From an uncultured Latescibacterota bacterium (GTDB lineage Bacteria > Latescibacterota > UBA2968 > UBA8231): 64,000 nt of DNA. This document shows positions 43,575 to 50,454 of this stretch, in pieces; within the stretch, counting starts at the first letter, position 1; every line of letters starts with the position of its first letter. The DNA is taken from contig OY282352.1 of the NCBI GenBank assembly GCA_958295495.1, positions 5,712,049 to 5,776,048 on the forward strand, read 5' to 3'. The notes under the pieces were generated by a model, which saw nothing but the letters and a program-made list of their open reading frames with translations, had not been told where the DNA came from and did no database searches. Made by a program: the position numbers and the translations under genes.

Positions 43575-43976
43575 TCAACTGCGTGCATCGAGCGAGAGTA
43601 GATGGGGATAAGCTAGGATACGCTCGTCAGCGGTCATAAAGGTCAGGTCATGCACAACGGCGGTAGCGACCAGCATTCGGTCGGCGGGGTCGCGGTGAAA
43701 TTTCCCAGGCAGGTTATAGGCCGCAACCGCGATCTCGTGGGTGAGGGGAACGGTTTCGGCGAGCAGTGCATTGAGCGATTCGGATATCCAAGTATCGAGT
43801 CGGCCTGCTAGGGTCAGCCGGCCTCCCCACACTAGGCGTGCAATTTCTAGGGACGATGCGGTTGAGACGAGGAGCGCGTTGGCCTCGTCGGCGACAGTAT
43901 CCCGTGCGTCCGGGCCGAGCTGTTCCGGCGATTCCTGCGACCAGATCCATACATGCGTGTCGAGTAGGATCCTCAC
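43575..43976 (-). CDS. PIN-domain toxin (VapC family)
   Basis: 133 residues from GTG 43976, which overlaps the antitoxin stop (GTGA) and has GGGAG eight bases upstream; an ATG five codons earlier also exists. PIN motifs: ILLDTHVWIW (Asp), STASSLEIARLVWGGR (Glu), HRDPADRMLVATAV (Asp) and FMTADERIL. Ribonuclease toxin. Paired with the Phd/YefM gene. The pair lies between an intact sugar isomerase and a duplicate of that gene's 5' end. Confidence 0.93.
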   Translation of the reverse strand: MRILLDTHVWIWSQESPEQLGPDARDTVADEANALLVSTASSLEIARLVWGGRLTLAGRLDTWISESLNALLAETVPLTHEIAVAAYNLPGKFHRDPADRMLVATAVVHDLTFMTADERILAYPHLLSLDARS

Positions 43977-44209
43977 GCATCCATCTCCCACTCATTCCCG
44001 AAGTTGGTGTGAACGATGTCGCCGTGAATGGTTATCCGGCCGCGCAGTTTGCCTAGCTCTCTGTTCGAGGGGCCTTCCTCGCGGTACGGATTGACCGTGG
44101 CTATGGGCCGTTTGTGCAAGGTCACGAGGAGCGGTTCCCCCGTCCGTTGCACCTTCTTCAATTCGTCGATGCACTTCGCCTTGAACTCGGAAATACCTAT
44201 TTCCTTCAT
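43973..44209 (-). CDS. Phd/YefM family antitoxin
   Basis: 78 residues. MKEIGISEFKAKCIDELKKV and EPLLVTLHKRPIATVNPY are the DNA-binding half; the tail ITIHGDIVHTNFGNEWEM is the toxin-binding part typical of antitoxins cognate to this PIN type. AAGG-like GGAGGATCGCG precedes ATG. It overlaps the toxin start by four bases. Confidence 0.92.
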   Translation of the reverse strand: MKEIGISEFKAKCIDELKKVQRTGEPLLVTLHKRPIATVNPYREEGPSNRELGKLRGRITIHGDIVHTNFGNEWEMDA

Positions 44210-44225
44210 CGCGATCCTCCAAGCC

Positions 44226-44339
44226 TTAGATAAAATACGGGCTGACTTCTACGCCATCGTATCCGAGGTCGGCCGCATAGTCGAAGACCTCTTCGATGGG
44301 CCAGTCGGTGAAGTACTCGTTACAAGTGGCGAATTTCGC
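44226..44339 (-). pseudogene. Duplicate 5' fragment of the sugar isomerase gene
   Basis: 80 bp (44257-44336) match the isomerase 5' end at 43441-43520 with a single difference. The AAGGAG ribosome site is also kept. The start codon position reads GCG instead of ATG, and the frame ends at a TAA after 37 codons. Beyond the 80 bp the DNA diverges abruptly but the protein stays similar (YDGVEVSPYFI against YEAVEIAPFTL). It is therefore a relic of the host gene or of a close paralogue, separated from the intact gene by the toxin-antitoxin pair. Confidence 0.88.
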
Positions 44340-44480
44340 GTTGTAGCTCCTTGTGCGGGTTGCGCTAGAAGTTATCTCATAATGCTATCATTGCACACTT
44401 AGAATTAGAAATCGCCTTTCGATAGAGTACGGCCGGGCGCGATCTAACCCGGATGATATAGCAATCCTACATCCTTCAAG

Positions 44481-44598
44481 ACTGGATGTCACGCCTAAAG
44501 GCGCGGTGAAGCCCGCTTGCGCGGGAATGACTTTTTATAGGCAGAAAAGACCGGGCCGATGAACATGCCATGCTTTCAAGTCATTTAGGACTGCTATA
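44481..44598. repeat. Dispersed palindromic repeat, copy B
   Basis: 118 bp matching copy A (22776-22894) with around ten differences, including both hairpins and the taggactgctata end. It stops four bases before the HNH gene stop codon. The 80-100 bp to its left (to 44400) are AT-rich and hold nothing recognised. Confidence 0.87.
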
Positions 44599-44601
44599 GG
44601 T

Positions 44602-45408
44602 CTATTCGCAGACCACGCCGTCGCCATCGCCGTCGCGCATAAACGGATAAGCCGGATGGCTGCGCGGCACTGGCGCGATGCCGTGGCGACGTGCCTCCGC
44701 GCAGGTGATTCGCCCGTTGCCGTTGTCGTCCCACAGCCCAAGCGGGTCGCCTTCCGGCGACTCGGACTTGGTAGATACCGCTACGGCAGCACCCGCCGGC
44801 CCGATCATCGTAGTAGAATCGCAAGCCGCCAACACGTGCTCTAAGGCGTCGGCCTCGCGGCGGTTGATGGTGAGGTGGTACTTGCGGCGCACCTCGACGA
44901 CGCGGGCGGCAAACCAGCACTGGTTCAGCGGCGGCAGCCACTCGGCGGCGTCCTTGGCGCACTTGCCCCCTTTGTTGCATTGGTTCACCTCTGGGCTGGC
45001 CAAGGTCAGGTTCAGCAGATCGGACGCGAAAAGGCGTCGGGTCTCGGCGGTGGCCGCGCACAGGCCGCTGTCGTGGGCCTCGGACATGGCGACGATGTGC
45101 TCGATGTTGGTCTGTTTTAAGTCCGTGAAGACTTGCCCGGTATAGGGGCTGTAAATACTGCCGAGCGTTTTGACAATGCGCGGCTCAAGCGATTGCGAGT
45201 AGGGATAGTTGCGCCGGTTGTAGGGGGCGCAGCGTTGTTCGGGCGCGACCGTCAGCCCGCGCCACGTTTCGGGACGCGGTATTCGATCCGCAGTTTGATG
45301 TTGTTGTAAAAGAAAAAGGCCGAAGATGACGGCAATAAACGCGCCACTCACAAACCAAACCCTAGCCCTATTATTCTTATAAAGCGTCGGAATAGCTTTG
45401 ATAGGCAT
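44602..45408 (-). CDS. Membrane-anchored or secreted HNH-type nuclease with excalibur domain
   Basis: 268 residues. An N-terminal transmembrane or uncleaved signal segment (VWFVSGAFIAVIFGLFLL) precedes a DUF1524-type HNH domain: TNIEHIVAMSEAHDSGLC (His-Ile-Val and Glu-Ala-His) and LFASDLLNLTLASPEVNQCN with a downstream HNH Asn/His region. The C-terminus holds an EF-like stretch DDNGNGRITCAEARRHG and an excalibur calcium-binding motif RDGDGDGVVCE. Such proteins are probably extracytoplasmic DNases used in nutrition or DNA uptake. The ATG is 25 bp before a poorly conserved leader; its end abuts dispersed repeat B. Confidence 0.82.
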   Translation of the reverse strand: MPIKAIPTLYKNNRARVWFVSGAFIAVIFGLFLLQQHQTADRIPRPETWRGLTVAPEQRCAPYNRRNYPYSQSLEPRIVKTLGSIYSPYTGQVFTDLKQTNIEHIVAMSEAHDSGLCAATAETRRLFASDLLNLTLASPEVNQCNKGGKCAKDAAEWLPPLNQCWFAARVVEVRRKYHLTINRREADALEHVLAACDSTTMIGPAGAAVAVSTKSESPEGDPLGLWDDNGNGRITCAEARRHGIAPVPRSHPAYPFMRDGDGDGVVCE

Positions 45409-45633
45409 TGCGAGTGTTTCCTTGCTTTATGGATACCGACAAGCTCAGTGTGCCCAACGAGTTTTTGTGCTTTTTATGACTATTTATGAGCTGGCTTACA
45501 AAAATACGGGCGGGTCGCGTACACGGCAAAGGGGACAGAGGTGGGTTGAGAAGGATACAGTACCGAGCCACAAATAAGGCGGGAGGCGGGATGGCACGAT
45601 CTTTGCATGAGTCGGCAAAAAGGAGGACCGCCT

Positions 45634-47187
45634 ATGTGGCGACTATGGGTATTGGTGTTGGTCGGCCCGGTGTGGGCAGAGGGGGATTTGGGGGAGGAGG
45701 ACGCAGGCTATTTGGAGCAGCGGCTGGACGATTTGAGAGAGTTAGGCGCGGCGGCCGTGCGGTGGCGGGTGCGCGGGGCTGAGATGGCTTGGGAGCAGTG
45801 GCAGTTGTATCAGCGAGTCGAGGTCGCGCCGGTCAGCGGCCAGGCGTTTTTTGGCTTGGCCGAGCGCGATCGCGGCGAGTCGGGCTGGAGCGATTTTAGG
45901 ACGTTTTACTACGCAGTGCAGACGCGGCGGTCCGAATGGGTCGTCGGCGACCTGCGGCCCGGCACGGGCGCGGGCTTGGTGTTTGGACGCAGCCGGCGCG
46001 GGAGTATCGCGCCGAGGATGCCGGCCGGAGACAGTCGGCGCTTGGGGTATCGCTCTAGCGGGGAGAACCATGCTCTGCGCGGCGCGGCGTGGCGCTACGA
46101 GGGTCGGGCGTGGACCGGGATGCTGCTCGGGGGCTGGACGCGCCGGGATGGGCGTTTGGACGAACAGGGCCAGGTGCGCTCCCTGCCCGAGAGCGGCTAT
46201 CACGTAACCGCGACCGAGGTGGCCGGCCGCGACCTGCTGGGCATCCGCGCTGGCGGCGGGCGGCTGCACTGGCGGGGCGAGCATTGGCAATGGGGCACGA
46301 CCCTGCTGGCCTTGGACTTTTCCCACCATATCGACTTGCGTCGGGGTGGGCGGACGCCTTGGGGCTTTGTCGGCAACAAACAGCAGATGGGGGCGGTGGA
46401 AGTGCGCGTGGATTGGGGCCGGAGTCGAGCGGCGTTGGAGGCGGCCGGCGATGGCGTGGGGCACTGGGGGATGGTCGGGGAACTGCGGGTGCGGTATGGG
46501 GGCCTGCGGCTGCGGACGCTGGGCCGCTACTACGCGCCAGGGTTCCACAGCTTCTTTGGCGCGGCCCCGGGGACCTCGGCCATGCAAAACGAACGGGGCG
46601 GTGTGGCCGAGGTCGGCGGGCGGGGCTGGCGCGCGTACGCGGACGTGTACCGCCGGCCCGCGCGCTCCTACTTCATACCCGTGCCGGCCACCTATGCTAC
46701 TTGGGGGGGCGAGTTGCGGCGGCGGTTGGGTAGCCGCTGGGCCATGCGCGGGCAGTGGCAAAGACGCCTGCGGCCGCATTGGGCGGGCGAGCGGTTGGCC
46801 CAAGAGCGCAGCCACAAATGGCGTTTGGACTTGGAGCGGGGGGCTTGGCGCTGGCGCGGCGAGTGGGTGCGTTGGCACCGCGCCGCTCGCGCCGAGTGGG
46901 GTCTGTTGGGCAGCGTGCAGTTTAAGACGCGCTGGCTGACCATGCACGTGAGCCGCTACCGCACGGACTCGTACTGGACGCGGATCTATGAGTACGAATA
47001 CGATCTGCCCGGGGCGGTGAGCATTCGCTCGCTCTACGGCACGGGCTGGCGCGGCTACGCGCTCGTGGAGGTCACCTATCGCGGCTGGCGGCTGAGCAGC
47101 CGCTACCGAGTGCAGCGCGACCAGCGGCTGAGGCACTACGGAGGCGTACAGGTGGATTGGACTAGGGGCTATGTTGACAAGCGTTAG
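45634..47187 (+). CDS. Exported beta-barrel-like protein of unknown function
   Basis: 517 residues from ATG 45634, chosen because AGGAGG is seven bases upstream and the signal peptide WRLWVLVLVGPVWAEG begins at once. An ATG at 45607 would bury it. The mature part is an alternation of short Trp/Tyr/Arg-rich strands with glycine turns (RPGTGAGLVFGR, LHWRGEHWQWGTTLLALDF, YALVEVTYRGWRLSSRYR), as in outer-membrane barrels. The N-terminal EEDAGYLEQRLDDLRELG resembles the helical lead found before helix-hairpin-helix/barrel proteins of Bacteroidota. Very GC-rich; no partner gene is obvious. Confidence 0.6.
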   Translation: MWRLWVLVLVGPVWAEGDLGEEDAGYLEQRLDDLRELGAAAVRWRVRGAEMAWEQWQLYQRVEVAPVSGQAFFGLAERDRGESGWSDFRTFYYAVQTRRSEWVVGDLRPGTGAGLVFGRSRRGSIAPRMPAGDSRRLGYRSSGENHALRGAAWRYEGRAWTGMLLGGWTRRDGRLDEQGQVRSLPESGYHVTATEVAGRDLLGIRAGGGRLHWRGEHWQWGTTLLALDFSHHIDLRRGGRTPWGFVGNKQQMGAVEVRVDWGRSRAALEAAGDGVGHWGMVGELRVRYGGLRLRTLGRYYAPGFHSFFGAAPGTSAMQNERGGVAEVGGRGWRAYADVYRRPARSYFIPVPATYATWGGELRRRLGSRWAMRGQWQRRLRPHWAGERLAQERSHKWRLDLERGAWRWRGEWVRWHRAARAEWGLLGSVQFKTRWLTMHVSRYRTDSYWTRIYEYEYDLPGAVSIRSLYGTGWRGYALVEVTYRGWRLSSRYRVQRDQRLRHYGGVQVDWTRGYVDKR

Positions 47188-47383
47188 AGGCTCGGATAAT
47201 TTGAAACATGCCCTCTTATAGAACGTCTTTTATCTTTTTTAACCATCGACATTTTAAGGAGTTAAAGCATCCGTATGAACGGCCCAAACTCGTACAAAGA
47301 TTTTACTGCTCGCCTGAAGCTATTAAGCAGTAAGCACCCAGATTTGATCACGACCACGCTCAGCAACGTCTTTACCATGCGTC

Positions 47384-48448
47384 CTAAGTACACGACAGTA
47401 AAATGTGTTGATGTTGTCGGTTGCGTTTAGGTTGGTCTCGTGCTTGGTGTATGATCTGTGTGAGTTGGTCTAATCCTTTTCGAAAGAGGCTTATGGCTGG
47501 TCGTCCATGTTTTTTTATGGGGATGGGTTTTCTCTGATGCAACCGCCGTCCTACCAACAGCGCCCATAGCAGCGTCCATGCCAGCAGTCCCAGCAGCAGG
47601 TGCAAGCGTTGGGGGTGGGTCAAATGGGTGTCTTCGAGGTTAAATCCTCTCGATTTCAAACAGGCAAACGTCGTTTCAATAGCCCAGCGTTGTCCATAGA
47701 CGGCCAGCACCTGCTTGAGGTCAGTTCGGTTGGTGATGAGTAGGATGCGCTCGCCGCGGATGGGGCGGTGACACACCAAATTCAGGGTCAAGCCGTCATA
47801 GAGGGTGGTCTGTGGGTAGAATCGGGTCGTACCTCTCGGCATCCGTTCATTAAAAGTAGCCCCATAACGTCGCCGACCGTCGTCGAGCGTAAGCGACGTA
47901 TTGCCGCGCAGACGGATGACAAAATCGACCTGCTGCTCCAGCAAAAAGGCGAACCACGCTCGACCGATAAACTCGCGGTCGGCGACTAAACAGCATACGC
48001 GGGGATCAAGGTAGGCCAATACCTTCGTCAGGAGACGCTTGCGCTCTGAGGTGTTGGAGTTGCCCGGCTTTTGCAACGACTGATATACCAACGGAATCGA
48101 GACCCCCTGATAGACTAAGCCGACACACAACACATTCTGATCGGTGCGCCCCAATCGCCAATGGGTGCGATCCATAACTAAGAGTTGCGGTTGGCCGGGG
48201 CGAACGACCTTGGATACAATCAACTGCGTAAACACCGACGGTGAGACAGTGCTACTGAAAAAACGCTGGAGACGGCGATAGTGACTGTCAATCTGGGCCA
48301 TCCCCGAAAGGCTACACGCGAGTTTTTTCATATGGACCGAACGCACTTGAATCAGCGCACACACCAACCGACTGATCAGGTCGATACGGTGGCGCGTGAG
48401 GGATACCGACCCTTGCGTGAGGGCTTTTTTAATCGTATGAATAAGCAT
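47384..48448 (-). CDS. IS4-family transposase
   Basis: 354 residues from ATG 48448, which has AGGAG seven bases upstream. DDE transposase: LVMDRTHWRLG (first Asp), CCLVADREFIGRAW (second Asp), and YGQRWAIETTFACLKSRGF, the Y-R-E-K signature of the IS4 group. The stop TAG is the last codon of the element, inside its inverted repeat. Confidence 0.95.
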   Translation of the reverse strand: MLIHTIKKALTQGSVSLTRHRIDLISRLVCALIQVRSVHMKKLACSLSGMAQIDSHYRRLQRFFSSTVSPSVFTQLIVSKVVRPGQPQLLVMDRTHWRLGRTDQNVLCVGLVYQGVSIPLVYQSLQKPGNSNTSERKRLLTKVLAYLDPRVCCLVADREFIGRAWFAFLLEQQVDFVIRLRGNTSLTLDDGRRRYGATFNERMPRGTTRFYPQTTLYDGLTLNLVCHRPIRGERILLITNRTDLKQVLAVYGQRWAIETTFACLKSRGFNLEDTHLTHPQRLHLLLGLLAWTLLWALLVGRRLHQRKPIPIKKHGRPAISLFRKGLDQLTQIIHQARDQPKRNRQHQHILLSCT

Positions 48449-48548
48449 GGTACAGCTCCTGTGTTTAGGATTTAGATGCAATCTGGCTGATTACAAATAA
48501 ACCTAAAGCAGGGCTGTACCACAACTTAGATTACTGTCGTGTACTTAG
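47384..48548 (-). mobile_element. IS4-family insertion sequence, complete
   Basis: 1165 bp bounded by perfect 18-bp terminal inverted repeats (47384-47401 and 48531-48548). It is flanked by the 9-bp direct repeat ccatgcgtc (47375-47383 and 48549-48557), a target-site duplication of the size made by IS10-type members. The single transposase gene ends inside the left inverted repeat. All parts are intact, so the insertion is recent and the element may be active. Confidence 0.95.
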
Positions 48549-48550
48549 CC

Positions 48551-49297
48551 ATGCGTCTTATTGGGAATAAAACGCACGGCGACTTGGCAGAGATAGCAAT
48601 TGCCGAATTCATCAATCAATACATGTACGACTTTCGCTCCATTCACGTCGGCAAAGATCTCTATCGGGCAAAATCAAAAGAGGAAGATATTAAGGTCATC
48701 AACGAAATTACCAAAGCTGAGTTTTCGGTCAGCCTTAAAGCTTACGGGGATGGTCCTCTTCAGCTTTCTACCGACAAGAACTTCCGCATGTTTCCTCGGC
48801 TAAAAAAAGAGGGGTCTGAAGTAAAGGGGCGAATGGCGGTGCAAAAAGTTTTGCAAGATTCTGCATTTGTTGAGTTTCGCAATATCAACGTGCTGCCGCT
48901 TATCTACGACGAAGAGTACCAACGTTGTAACATACTCGTGTTCGACTACAACCGTGCTATGAGTGAAGCGGCTCACATTACAAAAGAAGTAGGAGGAAAA
49001 GGCAGAAAGCACCCTGTATTCCGCTTTTACAATATAGCTGGGGACTATATTTGCGAGGTGCGCTATGGCGATGCCACAGCAAACGCTCTGCAACGCGGCC
49101 TATGGACTCACACCAAGAAGGGACTAAGCTATTTCGAGAGCATCACTGGAGGGTGGATCGACTATTCACACAACTCGTTACTCGTCAAGCTGTTTTCTCA
49201 TGCGCTGGTATCGTCGTCAACTGGACACAAAGCGGCCTTGGCAAAGATCAAAGAAGATATTGCACGATTGCAGCGCGGATCGGGGATAGCAACGTGA
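48551..49297 (+). CDS. Residual 3' part of the IS-split restriction gene
   Basis: The target duplication keeps an ATG at 48551, so 248 residues (MRLIGNKTHGDLAEIAIAEF onward) could still be made if transcribed from the IS edge. It lacks the first 34 residues of the original protein. Its end overlaps the methyltransferase start (GTGA), so even reduced translation may matter for expression of the methyltransferase. No domain is recognised with certainty. Confidence 0.6.
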   Translation: MRLIGNKTHGDLAEIAIAEFINQYMYDFRSIHVGKDLYRAKSKEEDIKVINEITKAEFSVSLKAYGDGPLQLSTDKNFRMFPRLKKEGSEVKGRMAVQKVLQDSAFVEFRNINVLPLIYDEEYQRCNILVFDYNRAMSEAAHITKEVGGKGRKHPVFRFYNIAGDYICEVRYGDATANALQRGLWTHTKKGLSYFESITGGWIDYSHNSLLVKLFSHALVSSSTGHKAALAKIKEDIARLQRGSGIAT

Positions 49298-50433
49298 CGC
49301 AACTGCCGCTCTTTGGCGATATCGTTGTAGATGTTCCTCCCACACAGGGCATCAAGTACGCCGGGTCCAAGCGAAAACTACTCCCGCACATCTTGCAGAT
49401 GGTTGAAAAAGTGGGGGCCAAGACCGTTTTGGATGGGTTCTCTGGCACGACGCGCGTATCTCAGGCCCTCGCTCGGCGTGGCTATACGGTCTTCTGCAAC
49501 GACATTTCCGCGTGGTCCAAGGTGTTTGGTACGTGCTATCTGCTCAACAAGCAGAAGCGCGAGGAGTACCAAGCGCTCATCGATCATCTCAACGCCGTGC
49601 CGCCGGTGGATGGGTGGTTTACGCAGCACTATGGAGGACAGCCTAACGACGGCTGTGCCATCCAGCGCGATGGCCGCAAGAAGCCTTGGCAAATACACAA
49701 TACCCGCAAGCTCGATGCCATTCGGCAGGAGATCGAAGTGCTCGCACTCGATTCCGTCTCTAAGGCCGTGGTGCTAACGAGCTTGATGCTGGCACTGGAT
49801 CGCGTCGATAGCAGCTTGGGGCACTTTGCCTCATACCTCAAGGAGTGGGCACCCCGCTCCTATGGAGACCTCGTACTCGACATCCCTCACCTCATTCCGT
49901 CGTCCTTGCCACACCAGGTGTTCCAACGCGACATCTTGGACCTAGTGCCCCATGTTGCTGTCGATTTGGCGTATTTCGATCCCCCGTATGGGTCGAATAA
50001 CGAGAAAATGCCGCCATCGCGTGTGCGCTATGCCGCTTATTACCATATATGGACGAGCATTGTGCTCTTTGATAAACCCGACCTTTTCGGCAAGGCCAAT
50101 CGTCGCTGCGATACAGCAGACTCAGTAGCTACATCCGCCTTTGAGGAGTTTCGCCGCAGTGATCGAGGCCGATTCAAAGCTGTTGAGGCCATTGAACAAC
50201 TCATCGAGGCCACGCCAGCGCGCTGGACGATCCTGTCCTACAACTCGGGCGGCCGGGCAACAGCCCAAGAATTGGACGATGTTCTGAGAAGGCACGGCAG
50301 GCTTTTAGACGTGGTCGCGATCGAGTACAAAAAAAATGTCATGGCGAGTATGAAGTGGACGCATGAATGGACGTGCGATACAGGCGAGGCCAATCGCGAG
50401 TTCTTGTTCTTGCTCGAAAAGCGGGCCGCTTGA
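49294..50433 (+). CDS. D12-class N6-adenine DNA methyltransferase
   Basis: 379 residues from GTG 49294, which overlaps the previous stop. GIKYAGSKRKLLPHILQMV is the start of the D12/Dam-like class, motif I is VLDGFSGTTRVSQALARRG near residue 48, motif IV AYFDPPYGSNNEKMPP near residue 230, and WTILSYNSGGR follows. Modifies adenine within the site of the disrupted endonuclease. Because its partner is broken, it probably now acts as an orphan methyltransferase. Confidence 0.9.
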   Translation: MTQLPLFGDIVVDVPPTQGIKYAGSKRKLLPHILQMVEKVGAKTVLDGFSGTTRVSQALARRGYTVFCNDISAWSKVFGTCYLLNKQKREEYQALIDHLNAVPPVDGWFTQHYGGQPNDGCAIQRDGRKKPWQIHNTRKLDAIRQEIEVLALDSVSKAVVLTSLMLALDRVDSSLGHFASYLKEWAPRSYGDLVLDIPHLIPSSLPHQVFQRDILDLVPHVAVDLAYFDPPYGSNNEKMPPSRVRYAAYYHIWTSIVLFDKPDLFGKANRRCDTADSVATSAFEEFRRSDRGRFKAVEAIEQLIEATPARWTILSYNSGGRATAQELDDVLRRHGRLLDVVAIEYKKNVMASMKWTHEWTCDTGEANREFLFLLEKRAA

Positions 50434-50454
50434 TCTGGCCCCCACCTGAGTTTG

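Larger units (their letters stand above)
47275..49297 (+). pseudogene. Putative restriction endonuclease gene split by the IS4 element
   Basis: Removing 47384-48548 and one target copy joins MNGPNSYKDFTARLKLLS and TTTLSNVFT to MRLIGNKTHGDLAEIAIAEF in a single frame, so the intact gene coded for about 282 residues. It overlaps the adenine methyltransferase by four bases (GTGA), the usual arrangement of a restriction-modification pair. EFSVSLKAYGDGPLQLSTD contains a Ser-x-Lys core that could belong to a nuclease; the family was not recognised. The insertion removes the first 34 residues from the part that remains translatable. Confidence 0.75.

Noticed and set aside
45742..47136. 464-codon open frame antisense to the beta-barrel gene
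   Set aside because: Pro/Arg/Ala-rich composition without any motif, and the + strand gene has a signal peptide and ribosome site.
48539..48550. GTG start of the 3' restriction gene fragment inside the IS end
   Set aside because: These codons belong to the IS inverted repeat; the true frame comes from 47275 and the surviving ATG is at 48551.
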